A stretch of 64,000 bases of DNA, from positions 47,525,840 through 47,589,839 of the forward strand of contig CM049322.1 in the NCBI GenBank assembly GCA_026874595.1, in the 5' to 3' direction. Both the position numbers and the translations under genes were made by a program. Of this stretch, positions 46,093-60,290 are shown piece by piece; positions within the stretch are counted from its first letter, which is position 1, and each line of letters begins with the position of its first letter. Origin of the DNA: Sipunculus nudus. Its lineage: Eukaryota; Annelida; Sipuncula; Golfingiida; Sipunculidae. The notes beneath the pieces are model-generated. The model saw nothing but the letters and a program-made list of their open reading frames with translations, was not told the origin of the DNA and ran no database searches.

Positions 46093-46565
46093 AACTTATT
46101 GACCCCCTAGCTGCAATTTTATATGTACTATTTGTATACTCTTTATGTATACTATTTGAGTCCTTATCAGAACTACCTCATTTATAATTTGTTTAACAGA
46201 ATTCGTTTCTATTCCCCTGTCCTAAAATATACATTACTGTGAGATCCGTTGACTATTAAGTTTGTAATTATTTCATATTCTGTATAGCTCAGTTTGGTCA
46301 TCTGTGGTCCGTAAGGGCCATTAGTCAGACACAGTGGTCATGGTCCGAAGTCAGTACGAAATATAGACAATATTAGAAGTACAGTGGTATTGGTACTACT
46401 ACTGCCAGTCCTGTACTACTGGCAACGACACATGAACTGTCACAACAATCTTATGATCATCTAAAAATTCATAACATTGAGAAACATCTAAGTTTACTGA
46501 TTAACCGGATACAAAATATATGTTTTAATTTCAATCATGCTATAAATAGATTAAATTATATAAAA
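46093..46565. other. Intergenic, no gene seen
   Basis: AT-rich flank between the transposase remnant and the satellite element. Confidence 0.4.
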
Positions 46566-47935
46566 ACTAGATGTGTCGGAACGACACGAATGCCCCCGCC
46601 TTGGGCAAATTAGAAACATTTGTAAAATGTGGAAAATTTTTAAGGTTCAGGAGGTGTCGTATGGTCAAAAGTAGGTCAACAAGGGCAAAATGCAAACTCG
46701 ATCTGTAACGGGTCATTATCAAGCAACACACCAAAAATCATGCCAGTATATGCAGGCATTGTGAAAAAAAGTCCATACATGTGCATTTTCCATAGAAATT
46801 TCTGTCTTTCATGAAATTTTCTATGTTTAGGAGCAGTAAAACAATCAAAAGTAGGTCAACCGGGATGAAATGCAAACTCGATCTGTAACTGTCATTATCT
46901 GCCCACACAAAAAAAATCAGGGTGGTATCTGCAGGCATTGAGGAAAAAAAGTCATTACATATGCATTTGTTATGAAAATTTATATTTTTCATGAAACTTT
47001 CTATGTTCAGGAGCAGTCAAATGGTCAAAAGTAGGTCAACTGAGACAAAACAAGAACTCGATCTGTAACTGGTCATTATCTGCCTACACACCAAAAATCA
47101 GGCCCGTATCTGCAGGCACTGCGAAAAAAAAGTCCATACATGTGCACCTTTTTATGAAATTTTCTATGTTAGAGCACCGTCAAACGGTCAAAAATAGGTC
47201 AACTGGGACAAAACGTGAACTTGATCTGTAACTGGTCATTATCTGCCCACACACCAAAAATCAGGCCAATATCTGCAGGTATTGTGAAGAAAAGTCTGTA
47301 CAAGTGTATTTGTCATGAAAATATATATTTTACATGAAATTTTCTATGTTCAGGAGCCGTAAAACAGTCAAAAGTAGGTCAACCGGGACGAAATGCGAAC
47401 TCCATCTGTAACTGGTCTATATCTGCCCACACACCAAAAATTAGGCCAATATCTGCAGCCATTGCGAAAAAAGTCTGTACATGTGTATCTGTCATAATAT
47501 TTCTATTTTTCATGAAATTTTCTAAGTTTAGGAGCCGTAAAACGGTCAAAAGTAGGACAACCGGGACGAAACGTGAACTCGATCTGTAACTGGTCTATAT
47601 CTGCCCACACACCAAAAATTAGGCCAATATCTGCAGCCATTGCGAAAAAAAGTCTGTACATGTGTATCTGTCATGAGTATTTCTATTTTTCATGAAAATA
47701 TCTAAGTTTAGGAGCCGTAAAACGGTCAAAAGTTGGTCAACCGGGACGAAACGCGAACTCGATCTGTAACTGGTCTATATCTGCCCACACACCAAAAATC
47801 AGGCCAATATCTGCAGGCATTGCGAAAAAAAGTCCGTACAACTGTTTGATTTCGAAATGACGGAAGGACGGAAGGACGGAATGACGGACATGGGTAAAAC
47901 TATATGCCCCGGCCACTTTGTGGCGGGGGCATAAA
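46566..47935 (+). mobile_element. Pearl-like (non-autonomous Helentron-type) element with seven 180-bp repeats
   Basis: Starts near 'ctagatgtgtcggaacgacac' with GAATGCCCCCGCC. It has seven tandem units marked by CAAAAGTAGGTCAAC (46666, 46846, 47026, 47189, 47369, 47547, 47727; period 180 with one 163), then an ACGGAAGG/GGAC run (47860-47890), then a terminal hairpin TGCCCC...GGGGGCA and ATAAAA at 47935. This order matches bivalve pearl/CvA elements and the reversed block at 370-1290. Non-coding. Confidence 0.65.
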
Positions 47936-48302
47936 AATGTTCGTACTGACGTCAAGTAACACTGGGAAAACAACTTATTTTGCCGACGCTGACAGCAGAG
48001 AAAGACGTGCACCCGGTGTTGTTTTATAACCACTTGACCTTTCACCTGAGAGACGAGATCGACAACGAGAACGAGATATTGCGTTCCTGCAATAGACTCC
48101 CTCGGCCCCATTCCTAAAATTAGTCTGAGCGACTTCGTTGTGGCGTAATGCCTCGCTCTGTTCAGAACACTGAGTCAGCCGCTTACTAGTTCACGCCGGT
48201 AGTAAAAAAAATACAAACTCGACGTGTGTTAATAGGAACGTAGGCCGCAGGGAAGCGTACAGAAAATACACTGTAGCGGGCGGTGTGACTGAGGACCTCG
48301 CC
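47936..48302 (+). promoter_or_regulatory. 5' flank / 5' UTR of gene B
   Basis: Less AT-rich than its surroundings, leading into GACCTCGCC before the ATG. No TATA box in a convincing position; transcription start not determined. Confidence 0.4.
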
Positions 48303-48398
48303 ATGAATAAAAGATTAGAAATCCGCAAGTTTGGTGACGACCTAGTACTCGCCGAAAAACCTATACCAAAAGCGCCGGAAAATGGCGCCGTGGTGAAG
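48303..48398 (+). CDS. Gene B exon 1 (start codon)
   Basis: 96 nt from ATG in CTCGCCATGA. MNKRLEIRKFGDDLVLAEKP then IPKAPENGAVVK; donor AAG|GTAAGG. Confidence 0.9.
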
Positions 48399-48902
48399 GT
48401 AAGGCCAGTCACATGACAGCACAGCAGACGACACGAAAATAACCCAGACGGTATGCTGTATGTAACACCAACTGAACTGTTATTACTCAACCTGTGTTTA
48501 TATTGTTATTTATGTTTCAAAGGATCGGTTTTAATTATATATTTGCCATAAATTTTCTAGAACTGTATGAATACATGGATATCGAAACTGTATTTTTCGT
48601 TTTTCTTAGTTTTTCATATTCCTGTCATTATAATAGAAATGACCACATTTACCTGTGCCGGGATCGGTCTTTATATCGAACGTTACCCCTGCGTTACCGA
48701 GCAGCGCTAGCGCAGTCTATGACAAACTTAATAGGGAAACTGAGTAGAGATGAGACCTGTAGACAAAATCCATGATCGATACCCTTTCTCATGTCCACTC
48801 TGGTATTTTTGGAATGCTAATTATATGGTATATATATAAATATATACAGGGGCGGATCCAGATGGGGGATCCAGGGATCCAGGTGGTCCGTACCCTCTCC
48901 TT

Positions 48903-48954
<52 letters not shown>

Positions 48955-51900
48955 TATAAACACATATATAAATATTTGGGTCCAACCCAGGAAGTTTCAT
49001 AGGAAAACATGAAAAAAGGTTCCCAGAACCGGAAAGGGAGGGGTTCAGGTCAGAAAAAAATTGGTTTAAACCATTGAAAAAGGTTATTGCGGTTCAGGGG
49101 AGCGCTCGGTAAATAGACCAACCTCCTCTGCTGTGCAGATGGGAGTTAACAGCTGGCTGAACAGACGGTCTGCACCACCAGCAGCTGCTGGCTAGAATGC
49201 CATCCCTTGCCTTCGAATTATTTGCTCGCATGCAGTCAATTGCATGAGAATAAGCAAAAAACCGGAGCTCTGTTTAGCCCAGGGTCAGTTGTCAAGTTAT
49301 AGACTCCCGTTGGATTTTAATGAACAAAGCTGGCAACATACATCATTTTAAACCTTATAACCTCAGCGATCTGAAAATCCATGTTGCCATTTTTTCCTAC
49401 AGTTTCAAGGTCACCAAACAAGGTCAAGGTCTTGGCTTTTAATATATTTTGAATTAAACCAGTGTCTGTTGTCATTCCATCTGAATTTCATGAAAATAAC
49501 TGGCAACATATATCATTTTAAAGAATTCAAGGTTCAAGGTCACCAAACAAGGTCAAGGTTACGGGTTTTGATATTTATTGAATTTATTGAGTTTTTCAAT
49601 TGTATGAGATGTGCGGCAACAGACTATTTAAAATAACCCGCATCCAATAACCATGTAAAAAAAGGCATAGGTGTAATATACTATTAAATATCCCATTTAA
49701 AATGAACACCATTTTAAGCTGTTATTGCCAAGCTGCTAGCTGAGCAGTTGCAGGCAGGGGACAGGCAATGGAGAAGGCCTCTTGCTGTACACCCTTATAT
49801 TCAGGCAAACCACACAGATAACCTGAGCATTTGCGCACTTTGCGATCTAATTGATCTTAAATAATTGCGTGGTCTCCTAGAAAACTGTAATAATTTCACA
49901 TTTTTGTCAAAATTCACAATGGCTAGCCAGTACATTGGATTAAAACTATATAAACGGCTGAGGATTATTTGAAAATGGGAAGTTGTGAATAGGGTTAACA
50001 TTTTTTTTTCAATTAAAAAAGGAAGTACTTCCTTCCTTTCTCGAGGGAACGAGGTAACAGCGAACCAGCTTTAGGTTTGGTAGGAGAATTCATATACGTC
50101 TGACTGTATAACAGATTTTTAAATTATGTGGTATCACATAAAAAATTAATGGACTGAAGTTAGCTTAGCTTAAAAAAAATTAATAAATGAGCTTCTATGC
50201 AGGGCTCTTGTTTTCAGATCAGCGAACTTTCCATCATGCTGAGATGTACAAATCTCAAATCTTTATCATCCTGTCCATTAGATGGCACAAATCGTAACAG
50301 TTACAATAGAAAAACCTTTATAGAAAGTGGGGAGGGGGACGCATTAGGGTAGAGGGAGTTTTAGGGCGCATAAGTGCATGAAAGTGATAGGTTTGGGAGG
50401 TGGCCACCCCATGGCTCACATGGTATGGAAAAATTTGAAAAAAAAGTTACACATGAAACATGCATTTTCAATGCATTGTTTTGACCATTTTCCCAATTTT
50501 GATCACATGCTGCATCACTAAAAAAATTACCATATTTTTTATATACAGTTTCATGTGTGACAAATTGATATTTATATCTTAGAAAAAGTTATCTTTAAAT
50601 ATCAATTTCAAATATCGCCCTCTCCAAAGCCTAGAAATTTCTTGCTAGAGATCTATCAGGACCCAGTGAAAGCTCCTCAGACTCCCGGAATTCACTGTGA
50701 CAAGTAAAACAAGAGCACAGAGATGCTTTTGAGCACACTAGAAGTGAAAAACTTCTAACTGTTGAAGGCTGTTGAACAAAGATTTACTATGGAATCACAA
50801 AATAAAAAAAGTGTTGTTCATTGCCACATTATTCTCTGTCAAGATGAACAATTAAAAACAAAACTGAACCAAACAAGTTCTTTTGAAATATGTCACTAAC
50901 AGATTGAAAGATTTCATTGTAATCAGTCAGTGTTATGTAATAAGTCATATAAAAGATTTAACTTCGCAATACTAAATTGATGGATTTATACATAATAGAT
51001 GGATTGCTTTAAGATCGACTATCCTTGTTCTTACCTTCTTAGCTTGTGTTTAGACTGACTTATGACAGTTATGCACAAATACAAAGAGCTTGCCAGTGGC
51101 CCCAGAGACAGTCATCCACAGTCTCGCAATATACTTGTTCCAAAATGTCCATTGTAACAGTTCTCTGCTCTGGCACAGATTTTTGTAAGTGTGGCCCAGA
51201 TGTTGAATAGGAAATTGCACTAAACCTTAATATTTGATATCAAACTTTCTTGAGAAAAAAATAGCAGTATTTAAATTCATATGTCTTGAGCTACAATACA
51301 TATTGTCTCATCTTTTCGGGGAAATTGCAAGACCGCTAATAACCAGACAACTGGCCGTTAACTATCAATTCAGTGCATTGATTTTTAATGACCTTACGAT
51401 ATCGAACCTCAGTGAAGCTCAAACGCAAAAACATTACGAAACAGGGATATGCTTACAAAGAATGTCCTTGACGTACGTCATTTCTTTAGCAATAAAGATA
51501 TTTTTATTTCACAAGCCATGACCTTGACTTTGTTTGTTGACCTTGAAAATGCATTGTAAAATGCCATCAATATTCATATATTTACATGGTTACAATATTT
51601 AACATGATGTATTTTGCAAGCTTTACTCATAAAAATCCCACAGAATAAAAACTGACCCCAAAAAATAAAGAAAAATTAAAAACCTTGGCCTTGTTTGTTC
51701 ACTTTGAATCTGCAGAGAAAAGATGGCAACATTGTTGTTTCGATTGATATGGTTCTATTTTTTTTAATATATGTATTGCCAGCTTTTTTAAATGAATATT
51801 CCATTAAATAACAACAGACCCTGGAAAAATCAAGAAATATTAAAAGTTATGGCCTTGTTGCAAGCTTTACTCATAAAATTCCCAAAGAATAAAAATTGAC

Positions 51901-54900
51901 CCCAAAAATTAAGAAATATTAAACATCTTGACGTTGAAATTGTTCGTTCACTTTGAATCTGCATAGAAAAGATGACAAAATTGATATTTCGATTGATATG
52001 GTTATAATCGTTAAAATTATATGTATTGCCAGATTTTTTATGAATATTCTATTTAATAACTGACCCTGAAAATCAAGAAATATTAAAAGTTATGACCTTG
52101 ACCTTGTCTGTAAGCCTAGGATCTGAAGGGAGAAAATGGCAACAATGATTTTTAGATTGATATGAATGTCAGCTTAAACATATGTATGAAGCTCGCTTCC
52201 CTCCCTCATAAAATCCCCAAGGAATAACAAAATAAGGAAAAAGAAATGTCAAAATCCTTGACCTTGGCCTTGTTTATTGACCTTTATTTCATTAAGAAAG
52301 TGTAGAAACACAGGTTTTTAGATCGACATGGTAATAAGCTTAAAAATGATGTATATTGTCAGTTATTCTCATGAAATTTCGATGGAATGACAACTGACAC
52401 TGGTTAAATTCAAAATATGTTAAAAGCTATGACCTTGACCTTGTTTGGTGACCTTGAAATTGTAGGGGAAAAAATGACAACATGGATTTTCGGATTGCTG
52501 AGGTTATAAGCTTTAAAATGATGTATGTTGCCAGCTTTCTTCATGAAATTCCCACGGAATGACAACTGATCCTGGACTAGTATTTAATCTGTCGGTGTCT
52601 CTGTATATCACGATAACGACATGGGTCCAATTAATTAGCATCACATGATTATCACGTGATTATTATGACGCGGCGTATAACAAGTCATTACTAACTTAGT
52701 CATCAGTGCCATATTGTATTGTACCAAACACGAAGTAAACCGAAGTTGCCTTAGACCTACGTAGATCCCTATAATTTTGTTAGATTCTGATTTTATATAA
52801 ATATACACCATGTAAAAGCAAACCCCTGGACAAAGAAAGTAAACTATTTGCACCCTCAGAAAAAGCCAATACATGAATTATAAAATGATCACTGAAGATT
52901 TATAAACATAAGAAAAGAAATGAGAAAAAATTATTCCTCGACCTGTTGCAGGTTGACAGTTGCCTTTATATTACATTATATAACGCAGGTGAATTAAAAT
53001 AAGTACTGTCTCCATCACCTTCCCTGGCTGGCAGACCTTTGCTGGGAAAAAAATCCTGTTTTTTTTCCCTTACAATGACACTCGGTTACTTGCTTTCAAC
53101 AATTCACTGACGCTCAAAGTAACTTCTTCTAATCGACTTTCGGTCCTTTTTCACTGAGTAGGATAAAAAATTGGGGGGGGGGGGGGGTCTAAAGTTCATT
53201 TTGAGACACATACTCTCCAATCAGATAACTTCTTTCCCTTCAGGTACATTTTTGCGGTATCTGTCACACTGACCTGGAGGTTTGTCGTGGGTATTATGAC
53301 CTGGGAGACGGTGAGAAAGAAGTCAACTCACAACATACGAAACTGCCCCACGTGCCCGGTAAGTTGTAACTGAAATGTTGTTTGTATAAATATTTTATTG
53401 TTTATATTTTTTTTTGTTGTTGTTGTTGTTGTTGTTCCTGATCTTCTTCCTGTGCTTCTTCTCCTTATATTTATCTTTATCATTATGATTATTAAAGTGG
53501 CCCATTCACCTATCTTTTGAAAAATAATATATGTGATTTATGACTTTCTCTGTGTATATATTAATAATCTAAGAGTAATTTTTTTTTTTTTTTGTGAACA
53601 TTTCTTGTAAGGCCTTCGTAAAGGATGTATTAACTTGTCCATCAGCAACATGTTTGTAAACACTGCAATGTTAACAAACGGGAAAACATGTAACCTAAGG
53701 TGGTAGGTTGCATATTTGCCGAGGTAAAAAAGTCAGTTGTTGAAAAATGCCATTTGCAAAGCTCTGGCTTATGTGACTTGCTGCCAGATGCCCTTATTGA
53801 ATTTGTTTTAATTATTTTGGCGGGCCCCCACATATTTTAAAAACGTAGATATAAGCAAAACAAGCAGCCTGTGTGCGATGATATCCACGTTTTCTGGTCT
53901 AGTTTTTATAAACGCTTCAAGGGATAGGCTTTGGTTTATAAAGGTCAGATACGTGAGTGGGCCCCTTTAAGATTATTTATCTTTATCATTATGATTTTTA
54001 AGATTACTAAGTATACATTAAGTAGTTTACGTAGTTCCTGATAGATGGCGCTGCAATAGTCCTTCCGCAAAAAAAAAATCAAATTTTTCAGGTTGCATTG
54101 GAACATTTGGTAAATGATCCCCCTTAGTGACACATTTTGCATACAGGTAGTTCTCGACATTTGAAGACCGAAAAGGGGCATTTCAGCGGCCTGCACTGGA
54201 CACAGCGGATGTGCTTGACAACGTCAAGTGGTACTACCGTCAATTATAATTATAAATATTATTATTATTATTATTATTATTATCATTATATTTATTTTGT
54301 TTAAGGGCATGAGGTTGCAGGAGAAATCTACAGCTTTGGAAGTAAAATAGACCCAGGTAAGTGGAGATAACCTTAAACCTCAAGAAACAGTGAAATCTGA
54401 GGTACAGTCACAAAACTTGCAGCATTCATGCACCTTATCCGGGGCTAGGGTCAAGTTCGAAGATGGATGTCCTTCATCCATGTTTCAAGGCCACTGGGGC
54501 GATATTGCCAAAAATTATGTTAACGCAATAACTAAAAATTAATTGAGGTACATTCACAAAACTTGCAGCCTTGATCCACCTATTCAAAGGTTAGGTCACA
54601 CTAGAACATGGTTGACCTTGATGCATGTGTCAAGGTCACAGCGGCGATTATGCTTAAATTTTGTTAACGCAATATCTCGGAAAGAATTTGAGGTACACTC
54701 ACCATACTTGCAGCTTTGATGCACCTCATGAACGGCTATTTAGAGTGCATCATTATGGATAGGCCTTGACGCATGTTTTGAGGTCAGAGCTGCGGTAATG
54801 CTAAAATTATGTTAACGCAATAACCCGAAAAAAAGTTTGAGGCACAGTCACCAAACTTGCAGCACTGACGTATACCTCATGAAGTGCTAAGTCAAGTTCA

Positions 54901-57475
54901 AATATCGATGACCTTCATGAAGTTCTCAAGGTCACAGAGGTAATCTTGGTCTGTGACATTGACCCATCTCAAATTTCATACATGTATTTACAACTTTTTT
55001 CCAGTTAATTTGTGAACAGCAAAAACTGTTAATTCCTTAAAACCTCAGGATTATCAGTCATATTAATTATAATAGAAGAGGAATCATCAGCGGCGTACCT
55101 AGCCTCATTGCCGCCCGGGGCGGTCTTAAAAATTGCCGCCCCTCTAACAAAACATTACAAAACTGGATAACATATTGAAACATATAGTTTCAAATGTCCT
55201 TGTTACAGGCTTGTATTTGACAACAACGCAATTATATGGATTCACTGGCAGGGAATTCTTTCGCCACATATTAAAGAGCAAACATCTCTTTGCTAATGTA
55301 AATCAAAAGATCGCTCGAAACTCAAACAAGTATATTTCATTATGAAGTGAACAGAAAGGAATAAAACTATTAACAGATTACACTGCAGGATACACATAAA
55401 ATGTGGGAAATTGATCTTTCATCATTCATGTAAACACGATTCATGGTTACTTTATACTCAACTTGGGAAAAAAAACTTTATTTGGTGAGTGTTATTCCAT
55501 TCTCGACGCATACAAATACTTTGTCACATCTATAATTCCACCTCTTGTTAACGCATATGACAGTAGGTACACCTAATAGAGCTACTGAGATATGCATGGT
55601 ACTGCTCCATGCAAGTTATTTAGTCTTTCCAAGGAAAGAGCAACACCATTCGTCAAAATATTTTTCGCGCAATATGTACGACAGACACCCCACCCCACTA
55701 CCTGGTGCCATTGGTCCTCTGGCAGGGTTTTTCCCTGGTGATTATCAGATGCTGATAGGGATTTCTGTAAACGATGACCGCCCTGAAATGCAGGCTTTTT
55801 GCATGATTGGTCAGTTTATCGATGACGCTCTGACATTGCAAGACCACATATCTAACAAAGAATAACTACAGATATGTATTTCTTGCCTCCATAGAGATCG
55901 TCCGCAAATTATTTTGTTGGCTCCACCGCCAAATTTTTAATCTCTGAAATTCTTGAAAAGGGACAAAAAAGGCCAGATTTGAACTTTTTGAGGAACCCCT
56001 TCTGCCACTGAATATACTAAATCCCAGAAATGTCGCCCCCACAAATGTACAATTCGTTCGCTAATCATTCTGTAGTTTCTACTGTCCAGTTTATAATCCC
56101 TGGAATACTTGAACATGGGACAAAAAGCCAAATTTGTAATTTTTGTGGAACTCCTTATGCCACTGATTAAATTTAATCCCAGAAATGCCCCTCCCCCCCC
56201 CCCAAAAAAAATGTGCAAATTGTTCGGTAATCATTCGGTAGGTTCCACGGTCCATTTTATAATCCCTGGAATACTTGAACATGGGACAAAAAGATCGAAT
56301 TTGTACTTTTTGTGGAACTCCTTGTGCCACTCATTATACTAATTCCCCGAAATGCCGCCCCATAAATGTGCCGCCCGGGGCGGACCGCCCCTGCCGCCCC
56401 CCCCCCCCTCCCCTTAGGTACGCCACTGGGAATCTTTCAGCTTTTTAGCCTGTTGTGAGTCTTGTGCCACGGCCATTTAACCAATCAGTTATAATTATGT
56501 GACTAAATTTGGCTCCAGCTAGTATAAGTATAATCGAAATTGTAGGAAAAGAACGGAGACCCTTGATGTAAAATTTAATATAAGGCACTCTTTATATGTA
56601 GTAGTACCACCCAGTACCTACATATGCTCCATTTCTTAGATGTGACTTAACACCTGACTCAGTAGCTCATTAGTACATAAAACAAGGCAACAATGCTAAT
56701 ACAAGTTTATAAGGAAATGGCTACATTTGGTCAAACATTTGAATTAAAATATATTCTATAAATTAGGGTTATATCTGACACTTTACCAAATGCATGTTGA
56801 TTATATTACGTGTCAGTCTGACGGGTCCCATTTGGACGTTCGTGTATGGTGTTCGGTTCATGTGAGCCAGCATTTAGCCTTTTATATATTGAAACCAGAT
56901 AAGTGCAGAGACTTCGACAAGAACCTCACATTTGTAGAATGGAAAAGTCTTTTTATTACTGTTACCATTCGTGATATAACAATTACGATATATTTATCAA
57001 TAAAATGAACCCGAACAATCAGTTTCAGTCGTTATCGGCAGGCGGCGCTAGAAAGGTGGAAAAGGTCTATTAACTTTCTTTAACTAAATTTTGAATTTTG
57101 ACATGATGCTATTTTGTCCGAGAATAGTCTAAAGAATAATTGTTTCAAGATTCTTTAAAAGGTACTTGAAAAATAAAAAATATAGTCGACAATCATTAGT
57201 TATGAAACATTTATGTTGTATTGTACGATATATTAAAAACTAATGGTTTATAAACAAGCTTTGCCTTTCAGAGTCCACCAAGTTGAAGGTTGAAGACAAA
57301 GTGTTTGTGTTTTTGTCTGCGGGTTGTGGTGAATGTACGCACTGTAAGAAAGGTCAGGTTACGCTGTGTGAAGATGTCTTCCAGTACATATCCGGACACT
57401 GTCTGGAAGGAGGGCAAGTATCCAGTCACTATCTGATTCATATGGGCATGAGAAAACCGAGCAGTTGTGAATCAT

Positions 57476-57525
<50 letters not shown>

Positions 57526-57773
57526 AGCTGTTCCCCTTTGCTGCGCCGGTGTCAATTCTTTACATAAAATACTCCAGGCAAATAACCATATAAACTGTTT
57601 CTTCCTTTATTAATGACCTTCTACAGAAATATGTATACCACTTATTATTCAACAATTGGCTTTACAATTATTTTACGACCTTTCTTTTTAGATTTACAGA
57701 CATACTCTTAAGAATACCATTCTCGTCTATAAAAAAATTTAACATGTTATTATTATATATCTTATATATCTAT

Positions 57774-57822
<49 letters not shown>

Positions 57823-60245
57823 ATTCTCAATGACTTTGTAGTTACCAACAATACATGACAGTCCCGAGGCTGGACTTCTTGGTACCGATACCGGAAGCGG
57901 AGCCCCTGACCATGGATATTGCTGCGATACTTCCCTGCAGCGGGATCACTGCTTATGCCGCCATCTCGAGGGTGAAACCGGTACTAGCCAAATTTGTCAC
58001 AGCGATCGGTTCGTATCTTCAACTCGATTCATATAATGATAATTTTACAGAATTAAGGGTATTATATATTATTATGTTGTGTAGCAGTGTATTTACAAAA
58101 GCAAAAGATCCTCTCTGATCAGACGTGGATATTACAGTAAGCACTTATTATTAATCATATCGGTAGAATTAGAAAATAAATAATTTTAAGTTACCATGCA
58201 CGCACAGAAAAACAAACAACACTATATCCACTCGCTGTCAAGTGGTCTTACTTTTAATACTTTTCCTATTTTTTTGGTCTCGAGTCCATTTTTTTTCACC
58301 TACTTTTTCTTTAAAGTGTCTACTTTTTCATACATTGCTTGTTTTGCACTGTTATGCTCAGTGTAAAAAAAATACCGTGAATTACTATGAAATCGTCCTT
58401 TTGTTATTGTCACTAAAATCTTTTGGTAATTTTGTTTAAATGAGTACTAAGTATTAATATCACTTCACATACCTACACCAAGAACAAGAATTTATAATAT
58501 TACATGTGAATTTAGTATATCTATTTTCCTAGGTTTTTCTTTTTTTTATATTTCCAGTCATACTTTTCTCCTATGTATTCGCATTGGTGTGCTAGACAGC
58601 TTATACGAATGTCTTCCCTTTCATAACATAATTCGTTATCGAAATCTAACAGCCTCCGGGTTTTAATTAGCCGTGACAAACAGCAGCAATCCTTCAATCC
58701 TGCAGCAATCGGGTCGTAATGTCTGGGGGCCGATATGGCGCTAGGTTTTAGTACAACAATTGTAATATTGTGTACTTAAATTGATAGATATTAATTTCCC
58801 GTTTCAGGCAATGCCTCGTTGTTTCTCGTGGGGGCCGGCGGTGTCGGTCTCTGGGCGATACAGTTTGCACGCGCAATGCTTCCTAAAGACACGAAAATTA
58901 TCGTCGCCGACATCGCGGTACGTACAATATCGGTGAAAAACTGCAAGGTCTGCCATGTATTAGGAAACAGTTTTTTTTTGGTGGAGGTAATCGCCTCCTG
59001 TTTTTAATGATTGTTAAACTAAGTACTATAGATAAGAGTTTAGATCTGCAGAGACTACGTGAGAGGGGCGTATACTCGATAATACTGGTGTAAACCAGGC
59101 TCGGTGTACCACTCCTGCGGGTCCTGGGTGTGTGTCATCCCCATAACTAGGTCATAAAACCAAGGAACCCCCAAAAAGCGCACTCGTTTGTAATGAATCA
59201 CGACTGTTGGGTACAGTCTCTACATTAAGCCTGCAGAGCGCTCACTCTGGGTGTGGGCCGACCGTGAAAATAACACCGCCTCAGCTGAGATTCGAACTGA
59301 AGATCTTCTGGCTTTGAGTCATGTGCTCTACCCCTGAGCCGTAGGAAACACTCGACCAACTACTTGAATATATATATTTTTTTAAGTTTATGTATTATTA
59401 GCTTAGAAAATCCATAGAAACTTATCCTGGACGAAACAACAATTAGTATTTACCGCACATACATGTTTTACTCTAGGATTTCTCCCACAAATGAAAATTC
59501 AACGATACAACAGCTTTGTCCAAAAAATGACCGAAAGGTCTGTCAGAATTTAGAATAATTGTTATTGTTAAGCCAAAACATAGTATACTGCCAGCATTTG
59601 GCTAAAAGGCTAGACCTTCGCCTTGAGTTTTACCATATATTTTGTTGCTTAATGTTTAACTGTAGGGGCGAAATTTTTAGTTTTTATTAGCTGCCTACAT
59701 AATTCCTGTCTTACTATATTTTTATGAAAGGTTAGCCTGGTCTCGTCTCGTGAGAATTTTTGACACGTCATTTATCTAGGTGATTGTCTTTTTATGTACC
59801 ACAACAGAACCCTAAGGCTGGCATCTGAGACCGAGTGGTCAACCCTCGCTCCACACAAGGCGTTTTTAACAAATGGAGTCCCAACTCCGAGTCGGTCCGT
59901 TTACCTCTCTAAATATATATGTTGCACGTAATTCTCAACAAAACAAATGATCTTGTCAATGTTATTCCAGCTTTTCACTGCTCATTTACTGGATATATCG
60001 CCCTCAGCCTGACGAGCTTCAGCGACCTGCGTCAGTAAGATCAGCAAGCCTCGCTTTAGCAAAGACAGTGCCGCGGCTGCGCCTGACACCGCGGTACAAT
60101 AATAGGCGCAAAAAAAGGGTTAATGGGCTTATCGTGTCTTAATTGCAGTTAGCGCACGTCCCCCCCCCCCCCCCCCACAAGATTTTGACAAGCTGGGATG
60201 ATAAAATGTATTAATCCTAGATGGTAAGATTTATTTACTGAATAT

Positions 60246-60290
<45 letters not shown>

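Noticed and set aside
47737-48111. 124-codon minus-strand frame
   Set aside because: Crosses the end of the satellite element into the gene B upstream region; no domain.
20753-48302. A shared bidirectional promoter for genes A and B
   Set aside because: The start codons are 27.5 kb apart with transposons and another ORF between them.
55545-55865. Transposase fragment in the hAT element
   Set aside because: The 106-codon frame lacks any hAT or BED-finger motif that I can recognise.
59280-59346. A functional tRNA gene
   Set aside because: A and B boxes are present but no full cloverleaf; fits a SINE head.
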